A stretch of 15,878 nucleotides of DNA, from assembly GCA_946614405.1 (NCBI GenBank), contig CAMOGZ010000009.1, forward strand, positions 1 through 15,878, in the 5' to 3' direction. Each line of letters opens with the position of its first letter. The stretch's first letter is position 1. This document shows, in pieces, positions 1 to 7,224 of the stretch. The notes beneath the pieces were generated by a model that had not been told where the DNA came from, searched no databases, and was given only the letters and a program-made list of their open reading frames with translations. The position numbers and the translations under genes were made by a program. Origin of the DNA: an uncultured Eubacterium sp. GTDB taxonomy: Bacteria; Bacillota; Clostridia; Peptostreptococcales; Anaerovoracaceae.

Positions 1-53
1 AGTGTTGTTTTACCTGCTCCCAGAAAACCTGAGAAAATATCTACTTTTGCCAT
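1..53 (-). CDS. COG0523 / CobW-family GTP-binding protein, N-terminal fragment (cut by window edge)
   Basis: Only the first 17 codons lie in the window, reading leftwards from ATG at 53 and running off the left edge. They translate to MAKVDIFSGFLGAGKTTL (the last codon is incomplete but fixes Leu). The GFLGAGKTT stretch is the Walker A loop in the exact form typical of COG0523 (CobW/YjiA/ZNG) G3E GTPases, which act as metal chaperones or metallocofactor-insertion GTPases. The start is supported by an AAAGAGGTG ribosome site at 60-68, seven bases or so upstream. No promoter is obvious between this gene and the DUF1836 gene upstream of it, so the two may share a transcript. The metal and subgroup cannot be judged from this fragment. 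Confidence 0.8.
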   Translation of the reverse strand, partial: MAKVDIFSGFLGAGKTT

Positions 54-138
54 TTATAACACCTCTTTAATTAGAATTCTCTTTGGTCAACATTTATTAA
101 CTACCCGTTTCGGCGGGAGATAAACAATATGATGGGAC
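54..138. other. short intergenic stretch between DUF1836 gene and COG0523 gene
   Basis: This gap separates two same-direction genes. It holds the ribosome site of the COG0523 gene (60-68) and a small 4-bp GC hairpin at 104-117 (CCCG, six-base loop, CGGG). No T-run follows on the minus strand, so I do not call it a terminator. I found no convincing -35/-10 pair. Confidence 0.4.
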
Positions 139-648
139 TTACTCCTCTTCCTTCAGCTCCTGCAGGATCTGTTTGCAAGCCAGCATCTGTCCGTAGCTTG
201 CGATGGCCAGCCTCAGGGCCGCATCAGATTTCTCCTCCCGGCTGCTCTTATCCGGAAGGTCCTCAGCGATCCGCCGGAACTCTCCGTCCAGGATCTGTAC
301 ATACTCCTCATAGAAGGTCTGCACATCCTTCGCTTCCATCTGGCTCTTCAGAAGTTCTCCCGTCTCGCCCACGGACAAGACCTGCTTCAGCAGGCAGATG
401 GCCGTCAAATAAGCGATGTGCTCTCTGCTGTACCGTTTGCCCTTAGCCCGGGGAAGGGTACCGCTCTTGATATAGTTATTGATCATGGCAGACGTCAGCG
501 TCTCCTCGTCATCCATGGAGAGGCCGATATGCTGCCTGCTCATATACCCGATGACCTGATCCATGTACAGGTCGATGTCCGGGATCTTCTCCCATTTCTC
601 AGGTCTGCAGTCCGAAAGCTGCTCTTTGATCATTTCGATTCGGTTCAT
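139..648 (-). CDS. DUF1836 domain protein, putative HTH regulator
   Basis: A 169-residue protein of the Firmicutes family DUF1836, whose molecular role is not established. Residues about 24-90 carry the family core (IDLYMDQVIGYM, then TSAMINNYIKSGTLP and KRYSREHIAYLTAI). This resembles a MerR-type winged helix-turn-helix: a recognition helix, a basic wing with KRYSREH, then a helix. The C-terminal half is helical and acidic, ending in LKEEE. The longest open frame would start at 708. I chose ATG 648 because it has a GAAGGTGAG ribosome site three bases upstream and because the -10 box of a near-consensus promoter lies at 680-685, downstream of the longer start. Its promoter is back-to-back with that of the SGNH hydrolase gene, so it could regulate itself and its neighbour. 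That is inference. Confidence 0.8.
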   Translation of the reverse strand: MNRIEMIKEQLSDCRPEKWEKIPDIDLYMDQVIGYMSRQHIGLSMDDEETLTSAMINNYIKSGTLPRAKGKRYSREHIAYLTAICLLKQVLSVGETGELLKSQMEAKDVQTFYEEYVQILDGEFRRIAEDLPDKSSREEKSDAALRLAIASYGQMLACKQILQELKEEE

Positions 649-679
649 TTTCTCACCTTCTTTCCCCGATCCACAGGAC

Positions 680-708
680 ATTATATAACACATTCCGAAA
701 AAGTTCAA
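680..708 (-). promoter_or_regulatory. sigma-A type promoter of the DUF1836 gene
   Basis: On the minus strand the -35 box TTGAAC (703-708) is separated by exactly 17 bp from a perfect -10 box TATAAT (680-685). Transcription would begin near 673, giving a leader of about 25 nt. Confidence 0.8.
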
Positions 709-715
709 CGACTAG

Positions 716-744
716 TTGACATATCCGAGATGCCGTAATATAAT
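716..744 (+). promoter_or_regulatory. consensus sigma-A promoter of the SGNH hydrolase gene
   Basis: TTGACA at 716-721, 17-bp spacer, TATAAT at 739-744: a perfect consensus. Its -35 box is only 7 bp from the -35 box of the divergent DUF1836 promoter. Together they form the inverted motif TCAAC-N5-GTTGA (705-719). Confidence 0.85.
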
Positions 745-795
745 ATTAAAAACCATATTATTTGATTTACGGAATTATTAAAAGAGGTGTTGAAT

Positions 796-1473
796 ATGAA
801 TCTTTGCATTTTTGGCGATTCCATTTCTAAGGGAGTCATTTACGATGAAAAGAAAGGCAAATATACATTCAGTAAGAACAGTTTCGCCCGTCAGCTTGCA
901 GAAAGGCTGGATCTGACCATTCAGAACTACGCCCGTTTCGGCTGCACCAGCATCAAGGGACAGGACATTCTGGAACACCATAAATCCGACCTGGCCTCCT
1001 GCGACCTTACGATCCTGGAGTTCGGCGGAAACGACTGTGATCTGGCCTGGAATGAGATCTCCGAGACGCCCTGGCAGCCTCACACTGCCGCCGTCTCCCT
1101 GGAGGATTTCCGGGAGAATCTGACTCATATGGTGGATGAGATCCACGAGGCCGGAAGCACGCCGGTCCTGCTTTCCCTGCCGCCTCTGGAATCCTCCCGC
1201 TTCTACAAGTGGGTATCCAACGGGCTGGACTGGGAAGGGATCCTCCACTTTCTGAAAGAAGATATCAATAACATCTTCCACTGGCAGGAGGATTACGATC
1301 AGGTGATCCGGCGGGTGGCGGAAGAGAAGGATGTCCCGCTCATCGATATTCGCAAGGGATTCCTGGAGAAAGATTCCTACCGGGATTATCTCTGCATCGA
1401 CGGGATGCATCCCAATGAAAAAGGCCACGACCTGATCGCCGATCAGATCGAGGCCTCACTAAACAACCTCTAG
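796..1473 (+). CDS. SGNH/GDSL-family hydrolase (esterase/lipase-like)
   Basis: A 225-residue cytoplasmic protein without signal peptide or membrane segment. All four SGNH blocks are visible: block I with the nucleophile in GDS (Ser9), block II glycine in RFGCTS (Gly49), block III GGND (Asn79), and block V DGMHP (Asp202, His205). The catalytic set Ser9/Gly49/Asn79/Asp202/His205 is therefore complete. Length is normal for single-domain GDSL enzymes. These cleave ester bonds of lipids, acylated sugars or thioesters; the natural substrate cannot be told. Upstream in-frame GTG (787) and TTG (790) codons exist, but the ribosome site AAAGAGGTG (781-789) covers them, so ATG 796 (6-nt spacing) is the start. 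Transcribed alone from the promoter at 716-744, with a terminator directly after the stop codon. Confidence 0.88.
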   Translation: MNLCIFGDSISKGVIYDEKKGKYTFSKNSFARQLAERLDLTIQNYARFGCTSIKGQDILEHHKSDLASCDLTILEFGGNDCDLAWNEISETPWQPHTAAVSLEDFRENLTHMVDEIHEAGSTPVLLSLPPLESSRFYKWVSNGLDWEGILHFLKEDINNIFHWQEDYDQVIRRVAEEKDVPLIDIRKGFLEKDSYRDYLCIDGMHPNEKGHDLIADQIEASLNNL

Positions 1474-1480
1474 TTATCAG

Positions 1481-1506
1481 AAGGCGGCGCCGGGGCGCCG
1501 CCTTTT
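1481..1506 (+). terminator. strong intrinsic terminator, possibly bidirectional
   Basis: Stem AAGGCGGCGC pairs with GCGCCGCCTT over a four-base loop, followed by TTTT. It begins 7 bases after the SGNH hydrolase stop codon. The DUF445 gene converges on it from the other side (stop at 1512). On that strand the hairpin is equally strong but the trailing T-run is poor. Confidence 0.85.
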
Positions 1507-1511
1507 CCGTG

Positions 1512-2417
1512 CTATATCAATGCGATGACCACATTCAGACATCCCAGGACGAATCCGATGAGGGCGCCCAGGTTGATGATGGCGTTCAGTTCTTTCTTCG
1601 CCACCTGCAGGGTCAGGGCTTCCATCTCCTTCGGATCCATGGCATCCAGCTTCTCCTTCACGATCTTGGAAATATCGATGGTCCGCAGAATGGAAGAAAG
1701 CTTCTTCCGGATCAACGTCTCATAAGCGCTGGTAATGAGCTGACCGGTGTCCAGGCCGGAGGCCTCCAGCATCCGGAACATCTCCCCTACTGTCTTATTC
1801 TCCAGTCCGGAAAACTCCTGATGCATCTTATACCGGATCAGCTCCGGTCCCTCCTGCTCCACGGTCTCATTCACCCGCAGCGCGATCTGCTGAGTCAAAG
1901 AACGGATGACATCCTCGCTGAGCATCTTTGCCAGAAGAGAGGTCCGTTTCTTCTCCCGGATAGCGCCGCCCACCTGAGTTGCCACGATGGTCCCCACGTT
2001 CATTTCCATGATCTTGGATACCAGCTTGGCGGCGGCCAGATTCTCACCCCGTTCCATGACCTGATCAAACTGATCTCCGTCCACGTAGTAGGTGATGGCA
2101 TCCCGGATCAGCCTCTCGTCATGGGTATACCGCTCCACAGTATCGTTGACCTTATCATGAAGTTTGGTCTTCAGCTCGTCGGACAGCACCGTCTTCTCGA
2201 TGGCGTCCTGGGTCAGGAGATTCTCTCCGATGGCGCTTCCGATGGTGCGGGCGATCCGGTCCTTGCTCTTGGGAATGATCCCCGGCGTGAAGGGCAGCTG
2301 CTTTCCGAAGAGATACTTGGGCTCCCACGGGCGGAACAGCATCTTCACGGCGATGTAGTTTGTAAAGTAACCGATGATACTTCCAATGATCGGTCCTGCT
2401 AATAATGTCCAGTTCAT
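1512..2417 (-). CDS. DUF445 family membrane-associated protein
   Basis: A 301-residue protein of the DUF445 family (Bacillus YheB-like), of unknown function. The N-terminal hydrophobic helix runs about residues 5-27 and passes into the family signature GYFTNYIAVKMLFRP (16-30), then LPFTPGIIPK (41-50). The long middle is helical, charged and amphipathic. The C-terminus (about 280-301) is a second hydrophobic helix ending at the last residue. This gives a protein anchored at both ends with a large hydrophilic middle. It overlaps recX by 4 bp (ATGA), so the two are translationally coupled; a GGGAG lies about 12 nt before the ATG. YheB-type proteins have been linked to sporulation-related loci in Bacillus, but I cannot assign a role here. 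Confidence 0.85.
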   Translation of the reverse strand: MNWTLLAGPIIGSIIGYFTNYIAVKMLFRPWEPKYLFGKQLPFTPGIIPKSKDRIARTIGSAIGENLLTQDAIEKTVLSDELKTKLHDKVNDTVERYTHDERLIRDAITYYVDGDQFDQVMERGENLAAAKLVSKIMEMNVGTIVATQVGGAIREKKRTSLLAKMLSEDVIRSLTQQIALRVNETVEQEGPELIRYKMHQEFSGLENKTVGEMFRMLEASGLDTGQLITSAYETLIRKKLSSILRTIDISKIVKEKLDAMDPKEMEALTLQVAKKELNAIINLGALIGFVLGCLNVVIALI

Positions 2418-2884
2418 CTTCTCAGCTCTCCCAGTATCTCATAGATCACATGGCTCGCATATCCATACCCGGAAAGCCTCCGGGCAATGCGTCCGCACAC
2501 TTTCTCCGGAACCGGCTCTCCCTCCGGGATGCCGGCCGCACGGAGGACTTTCGCCGCCTCGGCCCTGGCCCGGGCCGATTCGTCAACATCGCCTTCCTCT
2601 TCCAGGTAATCTTCGTAGGCAAACTGCATGTCCTCCTCCGAGATTCCCTTCTGTCGGAGCTCTGCGAACACGCGGCTCTTGGCTTTGTTCTTCTGGAAGG
2701 CGTAGCGGAAGTATTCCCGGCAGAACCGCTGATCGTCGAGATAGCCGTCCTCCCGGAACCTGCGCAGCACCTCCTCCACCTCGGCGGCCTCGTAACCCTT
2801 CTTCAGAAGGAAGTCCCTCAGCTCCGCCACGGACATGCTGCGATAGGATAATTTCCTTGCTGCTGCATCACTGATGTTTGTCAT
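2414..2884 (-). CDS. recX: Regulatory protein RecX
   Basis: A 156-residue all-helical protein matching RecX, which binds RecA filaments and modulates recombinase activity. The tandem three-helix repeats are visible: repeat 1 near residues 12-53 (SMSVAELRDFLLKKGY, then EEVLRRFREDGYLDDQRF), repeat 2 near 54-94 (KSRVFAELRQKGI), and a C-terminal repeat near 125-156. The dipeptide pattern GYLDD followed by a conserved aromatic-rich helix (FCREYFRYAF) is typical. Length fits the short Firmicutes/proteobacterial forms rather than the 260-residue Bacillus form. Start ATG 2884 has GAGG nine bases upstream. There is no recA in the window; instead it leads a two-gene unit with the DUF445 gene. Confidence 0.88.
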   Translation of the reverse strand: MTNISDAAARKLSYRSMSVAELRDFLLKKGYEAAEVEEVLRRFREDGYLDDQRFCREYFRYAFQKNKAKSRVFAELRQKGISEEDMQFAYEDYLEEEGDVDESARARAEAAKVLRAAGIPEGEPVPEKVCGRIARRLSGYGYASHVIYEILGELRR

Positions 2885-2910
2885 CCCAATATCCTCATGT
2901 TCTTCCCATA

Positions 2911-2950
2911 AAATACGAAACGCAGGCCATCCTCACGGATCCCGCCTGCG
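2911..2950 (-). terminator. probable intrinsic terminator after yerC
   Basis: On the minus strand CGCAGGC (2944-2950) pairs with GCCTGCG (2921-2927), with an inner ATCC/GGAT helix, followed by TTTCGTATTTT. It starts 11 bases after the yerC stop. It leaves fewer than 40 bp for a recX promoter, and I see no good one, so recX may depend on partial read-through. Confidence 0.6.
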
Positions 2951-2960
2951 CCTCAGGTCA

Positions 2961-3266
2961 TTATTGATCTTCTTGTTCTTTCAAGCGTTTCAATACGCGT
3001 TGATATCCATCCGCACCGTAAACCAGACACTTGTTGATCCGGCTGATGGTTGCAGTGGATGCCTTGGTGATCTCTTCGATCTCGCTGTAGGTCTTCTTCT
3101 GAGACAGCAACTTCGCCACCTGCAGGCGCTGTGCTATGGCATGGATCTCATTGACCGTGCAGATATCTTCGAAGAAACGGTAGCAATCTTCCCGGTCCTC
3201 CAGGGTCAAAACAGCATCAAAGAGTTCATCGATATCGTCTCTCTTAAATTTTGATTCGTAGGCCAT
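2961..3266 (-). CDS. YerC/YecD family TrpR-related DNA-binding protein
   Basis: A 101-residue regulator of the YerC/YecD (TrpR-like) family. Residues about 38-81 carry the TrpR-type fold: VNEIHAIAQRLQVAKLL, then the helix-turn-helix KTYSEIEEITKASTATISR (59-77), where the TATISR segment is the recognition helix. It is a cytoplasmic DNA-binding protein, probably a dimer as in TrpR. The ligand and regulon are unknown; in Bacillus relatives it sits near pcrA-type loci, so tryptophan control should not be assumed. The start is set by a near-perfect GAGGAGGA ribosome site about 8 nt before ATG 3266. It is transcribed from its own promoter (3297-3325), over which a palindrome is centred, suggesting autoregulation. 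A terminator follows. Confidence 0.88.
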   Translation of the reverse strand: MAYESKFKRDDIDELFDAVLTLEDREDCYRFFEDICTVNEIHAIAQRLQVAKLLSQKKTYSEIEEITKASTATISRINKCLVYGADGYQRVLKRLKEQEDQ

Positions 3267-3296
3267 GATCTATCCTCCTCATCCGTATCTGCTATG

Positions 3297-3325
3297 ATTT
3301 TAACACTTTTACGTGCTAAAGTCAA
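3297..3325 (-). promoter_or_regulatory. sigma-A promoter of yerC
   Basis: On the minus strand TTGACT (3320-3325), 17-bp spacer, TAAAAT (3297-3302). It lies in the 66-bp gap right after the S41 protease stop codon, so yerC has its own start besides any read-through from the ftsE operon. Confidence 0.75.
3300..3319. promoter_or_regulatory. inverted repeat over the yerC promoter, candidate operator
   Basis: Minus strand TTAGCAC-N6-GTGTTAA (arms match at 6 of 7 positions). It fills the spacer and part of the -10 box. The position suits repression, possibly by YerC itself (inference). Confidence 0.45.
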
Positions 3326-3332
3326 CGTGTGG

Positions 3333-4505
3333 TCACTGCAGAATCTCCATCGCTTTTTCCAGCTGTACATCGGTCTTGGCATCCTCCGGCAGCTCCACCT
3401 TCACATCCGGCTTGACGCCGACCTTGTTGATCTCCTTCCCCTTGGGGGAGAAGTACTGATGGGTGGTGAGTTTCAGCGCGGAGCCGTCCTTGAAGTGATA
3501 TTCCTGCTGGACGATCCCCTTGCCGAAGGTGGTGGTCCCCACCAGTTTGCCTCCTTCGTTGTCCTTCACCGCAGAGGCCAGGATCTCGGATGTACTGGCG
3601 GTATTCTCATTCACCAGAAGAACGTACTTCAGATCCGTAGCGCCTTCCTTGGAATTGTAATAAGTCTTCTTTCCCTTCTTATCCTGAAGGTATGTAATGG
3701 TGCATTCCGGCAGGAGCTGGTCTGCGATCTCCATTCCCTGGGCCGCGTATCCGCCGCTGTTGTCCCTGAGATCGATCACCAGGCCCTTCGGTTTCTTCTT
3801 CTCCAGGCGGGTCATCTCTTTGCTGAACTCATCCGCCGTGGTCTGGGAGAAGCTGCTGATACGGATATATGCAAGATCCCCCTTCAGCATGGCGCCGGCC
3901 ACGGTCCGCTCCGTGACCTCGCCACGGATCACAGAGATCTTCAGGGTCTCATCGCCGCGGCCGATGGTGAGCTTCACTTTGGTTCCCTGCTCTCCCCGGA
4001 TCGCACCCACCATTTCTTCATTGGTGGTGTATTTCTTTCCGTCTACCTTCAGGATCTTATCCTTGGCCTTCAGGCCGGCTTCCTGGGCCGGGCTGTCTTT
4101 CATCACCTCGCTGATCACGAACTCCCCGTCCTTATTCTGGCTGAAGAGCACGCCGATGCCGTAGAAGGTCCCGTTCACCATGTTGTCCCAGGCCTTGGCC
4201 TCTTCCTCGGTGAAATAGGCCGAGTACTCATCGTCCAGGCTGTCCACCAGCCCCTTGTAGACGGCAGTCATCTCTTCCTCGTTGTCCACCTTCCACAGGG
4301 TATTCTCGTTGACCATCTGCTGCAGGGCGCTGAGTTTTCCGTATTGCTTCACGATTTTCTTCGCTTGCTTGTACTGGTCCGCCTGCACCAGGCTCAGGTT
4401 GACGGCCTTGCACGCGATCACAAAGGCCAGCGATGCGGTTAGGAGTGTCGCAATGATGACACCCACCAGCAAAGCGATAAATTTACTTCTCTTGATTCGG
4501 ATCAT
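3333..4505 (-). CDS. S41 family C-terminal processing protease (CtpA/CtpB-like) with PDZ domain
   Basis: A 390-residue membrane-anchored serine protease. Layout: short basic N-terminus (RIKRSK), one transmembrane or uncleaved signal helix at about 7-32, helical region, PDZ domain at about 113-195 (GIGVLFSQ, SPAQEAGLKAKDKILKVDG), then the tail-specific protease core. The catalytic pair is Ser304 in NTASTSEI and Lys329 in TFGKG, 25 residues apart as in CtpB and D1 protease. The peptide-binding segment DLRDNSGG (246-253) is intact. These enzymes trim C-termini of exported substrates outside the membrane; in Bacillus CtpB is encoded beside ftsEX, matching this locus. ATG 4511 directly abuts the AGAGGG ribosome site; ATG 4505, six bases farther, has proper spacing and is chosen. 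It is last in the operon, 13 bp after recJ. Confidence 0.88.
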   Translation of the reverse strand: MIRIKRSKFIALLVGVIIATLLTASLAFVIACKAVNLSLVQADQYKQAKKIVKQYGKLSALQQMVNENTLWKVDNEEEMTAVYKGLVDSLDDEYSAYFTEEEAKAWDNMVNGTFYGIGVLFSQNKDGEFVISEVMKDSPAQEAGLKAKDKILKVDGKKYTTNEEMVGAIRGEQGTKVKLTIGRGDETLKISVIRGEVTERTVAGAMLKGDLAYIRISSFSQTTADEFSKEMTRLEKKKPKGLVIDLRDNSGGYAAQGMEIADQLLPECTITYLQDKKGKKTYYNSKEGATDLKYVLLVNENTASTSEILASAVKDNEGGKLVGTTTFGKGIVQQEYHFKDGSALKLTTHQYFSPKGKEINKVGVKPDVKVELPEDAKTDVQLEKAMEILQ

Positions 4506-4518
4506 ATCCATCCCTCTG

Positions 4519-6153
4519 TTATTCCATTACCGACCGGACGATCATCTGCAGAGACGTCCTGCCGTTCCATTCATTGGTTCCAAGCATCCCGGCGATCTGA
4601 ACATCTGCTCCCCGGGCTTTGTCGATGGCCTCCTCCGCCTGATCCGCATCGGAGAACACCACGCAGGGAAGCCGTTTCCCATGGTCCAGCATGGCCGTAA
4701 AGCGCATGAACTGTCCCTGGCTGCCCATTCTTGCAGGGTACATGGCGCTTCCGGTGACACCGATGACCGGCCGTTCATTGCCGCATCCGCAGGGCTCCAG
4801 CATCTGCAGCTGTTCCACCAGCTCCAGATTCAGCTCATCCCCTTTGACTTCCAGGTCCGGGTGCACCCGGTAGCAGAACAGCTGAGGATCCAGCTGGTCC
4901 ATCTGCTCATTCAGCCTCCGGCGCAAAGTCTCCAGGTCTTCCTCCCGGATGGTGAATCCGCAGGCGGCCGCATGTCCCCCGAACCGAAGGAACAACTCCT
5001 CGCTCTTCTTCAGTTCCTGGTACAGATTGACTCCTTCGATGCTGCGTCCGGTGCCCTTCAGAAGACCGTCTCCCGTAGGCGTCACGATCACAGTGGGCCG
5101 GTAGTAGCGTTCCTTCACCTTGCCTGCGACGATGCCGGTGATCCCCTCATGGGCGTCCTGCATGTCCACCAGCAGGAACCGGTCCTCGGGGAATCTCTCC
5201 TCGATCTGTTCCACGCACCTGCGGTAGGTCTCCTCCTGGATCCGCTTCCGGTCGTTGTTGCAGGCACAAAGCCTTGCGATACAGCGATCCACCTCATCCT
5301 CATCCTGAGACAAAAACATCTCCACCGCCAGCTTGGCATGGAGCATACGCCCTGCCGCATTCAGATGGGGGACGATAACAAAGGACACATTCTCCGCATG
5401 GACCTGCCCCGGATGAAGTCCCACCGCCTCGATGAGTTTCTTCAGGTTCTTCCGTGCGGAGGTGTTGATGGCTCTCAGGCCGTATTTGGCCAAGGTCCGG
5501 TTCTCATCCACCAGAGGTACGATGTCTCCAATGGTCCCGATCCCCACCACATCCAGAGTTCTGTTCAAAATGCTCTTGGGAAGGCCCGCCTTCCGGATCA
5601 GTGCCTGGCAGAACTTGAAGGCGACGCCGCATCCCGCCAGATAGGGGCAGGGATAATTGCAGTCCGGCTGATTCGGATTGATTACCAGACAGTCTGCGAT
5701 GACATCCGTCACCGTATGATGGTCCGTGACGAGGACCTGCATGCCAAGCTCTTTGGCATGGTTCACCTCATCCACAGACACACTGCCGCAGTCCACCGTC
5801 AGGATCAGGGAGACTCCCATCTCCGCGATGCGGTCCACGGCTGCCTTGTTCATGCCGTACCCTTCCTCGAAACGGGAGGGAATGTAATAGGTCAGCTTAT
5901 CCGTCAGATGGGACAGGACCTCCATCATGACTACCGTGGAAGTGATGCCGTCCGCATCGTAATCTCCATAGATGCAGATCTTGCCTCCTTCCCGGATCAC
6001 AGACAATATTAAATCCACTCCTGCTTCCATATTGTGCAGCAGGAATGGATCGTGTGTCTTCTGGGGCCGGTCGGAGAGGAACTCTTCCACGTCCTCCTCC
6101 GTCCGGATCCCTCGTTTATTCAATAATTCTAATAGTTTCGGTTCCAGTTTCAT
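4519..6153 (-). CDS. recJ: Single-stranded-DNA-specific exonuclease RecJ
   Basis: A 544-residue 5'-3' exonuclease of the DHH/DHHA1 superfamily that degrades single-stranded DNA in recombination and mismatch/base-excision repair. Catalytic motifs in order: DYDADG (64-69), VDCG (120-123), DHH (144-146), GTIGDIVPL (206-214), and PHLNAAGRM (262-270). The DHHA1 domain follows with KGTGRSIEG (367-375) and GGHAAACGF (392-400), then a C-terminal OB-like RecJ domain. All metal ligands expected in these motifs are present. It is slightly shorter at the N-terminus than many RecJ proteins (usually about 560-580) but begins at a good codon: GGAG lies six bases before ATG 6153. It sits 15 bp after the M23 hydrolase gene and 13 bp before the S41 protease, an odd place for a repair nuclease. 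Confidence 0.93.
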   Translation of the reverse strand: MKLEPKLLELLNKRGIRTEEDVEEFLSDRPQKTHDPFLLHNMEAGVDLILSVIREGGKICIYGDYDADGITSTVVMMEVLSHLTDKLTYYIPSRFEEGYGMNKAAVDRIAEMGVSLILTVDCGSVSVDEVNHAKELGMQVLVTDHHTVTDVIADCLVINPNQPDCNYPCPYLAGCGVAFKFCQALIRKAGLPKSILNRTLDVVGIGTIGDIVPLVDENRTLAKYGLRAINTSARKNLKKLIEAVGLHPGQVHAENVSFVIVPHLNAAGRMLHAKLAVEMFLSQDEDEVDRCIARLCACNNDRKRIQEETYRRCVEQIEERFPEDRFLLVDMQDAHEGITGIVAGKVKERYYRPTVIVTPTGDGLLKGTGRSIEGVNLYQELKKSEELFLRFGGHAAACGFTIREEDLETLRRRLNEQMDQLDPQLFCYRVHPDLEVKGDELNLELVEQLQMLEPCGCGNERPVIGVTGSAMYPARMGSQGQFMRFTAMLDHGKRLPCVVFSDADQAEEAIDKARGADVQIAGMLGTNEWNGRTSLQMIVRSVME

Positions 6154-6168
6154 AATGACTCCGACAGA

Positions 6169-7209
6169 TCAGTTGATCCCGATATACGGTTTCATGTCGA
6201 TCGGCGTGCTTCCCTGTCTCATCTCATAGTGGAGATGCGGACCGGTACTGAATCCGGTGCTTCCGACTTTCGCGATCAGCTGACCCTTCTTTACTTTCTG
6301 TCCGACACTGACATCCAGACTGCTGCAGTGTCCGTACAGAGAAAAGAGTCCGTTACCATGGTTGATCATGACAGCATAGCCGTATCCGTAATAGGTTCCG
6401 GAAATGACCACCTCACCGCCGTATGCGGCGTAGATCGGTGTTCCGGTGGGGCATGCCAGGTCGATACCAGGATGCTTCTCATAACTTCTCTGTGCCATAA
6501 AGTGTTCTGTCTGTGTATAAGATGCATTGCCCAGAGGGAAGGCCCAGGGGCCGCCCTTATAAACTACATTATTATTGGCCATAGCTTCCTCGATGGCCTC
6601 GATCAGCTTCGTCTCCTGCTCTTCCAGTTCATCATAGCGAGCCTGGAGTTTAGCCTCTTCTGCAGACAGTTCTTCCTGTTTGGCTACCTTCTCAGCCTGT
6701 TTCTCGTCCAGTTTGGTCTTCTCTACCCGCAGTTTGGACTCCTGTTCCTCGATCTCGGTCTTCTGTGCCTTCAGATCCGTCAGGATCGTCTGGTCATTAT
6801 TAAAGATCTTCTGGACCAGGTCCACATTGGTGACCAGTTCTTCAATACTGTTGGATCCCAGTACCACGTCAAGGTATCCGATGGATCCGCTCTTATACAT
6901 TGCACGGAGACGCTTGTTCAGTCCGTCTCTTCTGTCTTCGATCTGGATCTTGGTCTTATCCAGTTCCTTCTCTGCTACACGGATCTGCTTCGCCTTCTTG
7001 GAAACAGAATCATTCAGCTTGTCTAATTCTCCCTGGAGTTTGTCGATTTTCTTTTTCATTGCGTCAAGCTCGCCGGAGATATCGTCCTTCTGGGACTGAA
7101 CTTCCTTAAGCTCTTTCTTCTGTTTCTTAATGCTCGTTCCATAGGAGAAGGGACTCAGGGTCATGACCAGAGCCACGATCAATGTGACGATCAAAAATTT
7201 TCTACGCAT
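6169..7209 (-). CDS. Coiled-coil M23 (LytM) peptidoglycan endopeptidase, probable FtsEX-activated hydrolase
   Basis: A 346-residue exported cell-wall hydrolase. Residues 1-24 form a signal peptide (MRRKFLIVTLIVALVMTL, SYG). Residues about 27-215 are almost continuous charged coiled coil, interrupted at 102-137 by RAMYKSGSIGYLDVVLGS, a segment shared with PcsB/CwlO-type hydrolases. The C-terminal M23 domain (about 222-346) is complete: zinc ligands His246 and Asp250 (HPGID) and His327, with catalytic His294 (LYGH) and His325 (GPHLHYE). The architecture matches EnvC/PcsB-like partners that FtsX holds inactive until FtsE hydrolyses ATP, and the gene lies 15 bp after ftsX. Unlike E. coli EnvC, the domain keeps its metal site, so it should cleave peptide cross-links itself. 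AGGAGTG lies 7 nt before ATG 7209. Confidence 0.9.
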   Translation of the reverse strand: MRRKFLIVTLIVALVMTLSPFSYGTSIKKQKKELKEVQSQKDDISGELDAMKKKIDKLQGELDKLNDSVSKKAKQIRVAEKELDKTKIQIEDRRDGLNKRLRAMYKSGSIGYLDVVLGSNSIEELVTNVDLVQKIFNNDQTILTDLKAQKTEIEEQESKLRVEKTKLDEKQAEKVAKQEELSAEEAKLQARYDELEEQETKLIEAIEEAMANNNVVYKGGPWAFPLGNASYTQTEHFMAQRSYEKHPGIDLACPTGTPIYAAYGGEVVISGTYYGYGYAVMINHGNGLFSLYGHCSSLDVSVGQKVKKGQLIAKVGSTGFSTGPHLHYEMRQGSTPIDMKPYIGIN

Positions 7210-7224
7210 GTAAAATCACTCCTG

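Noticed and set aside
104..117. Terminator after the DUF1836 gene
   Set aside because: The hairpin has only four GC pairs with a six-base loop and no T-run on the minus strand.
1509..2402. Plus-strand open frame opposite the DUF445 gene
   Set aside because: Composition is shadow-like (His/Leu/Gly rich), it follows a terminator, and the minus strand carries a clear family match with coupled start.
3300..3319. HrcA CIRCE element
   Set aside because: Only the outer TTAGCAC half matches; the TC/GA inner bases and the N9 spacing of CIRCE are absent, and no chaperone gene is near.
4282..6012. Very long plus-strand open frame opposite recJ and the S41 protease
   Set aside because: It is antisense to two proteins with full catalytic motifs. 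The translation is rich in His, Leu and Gln without any recognisable domain, and there is no promoter or ribosome site.
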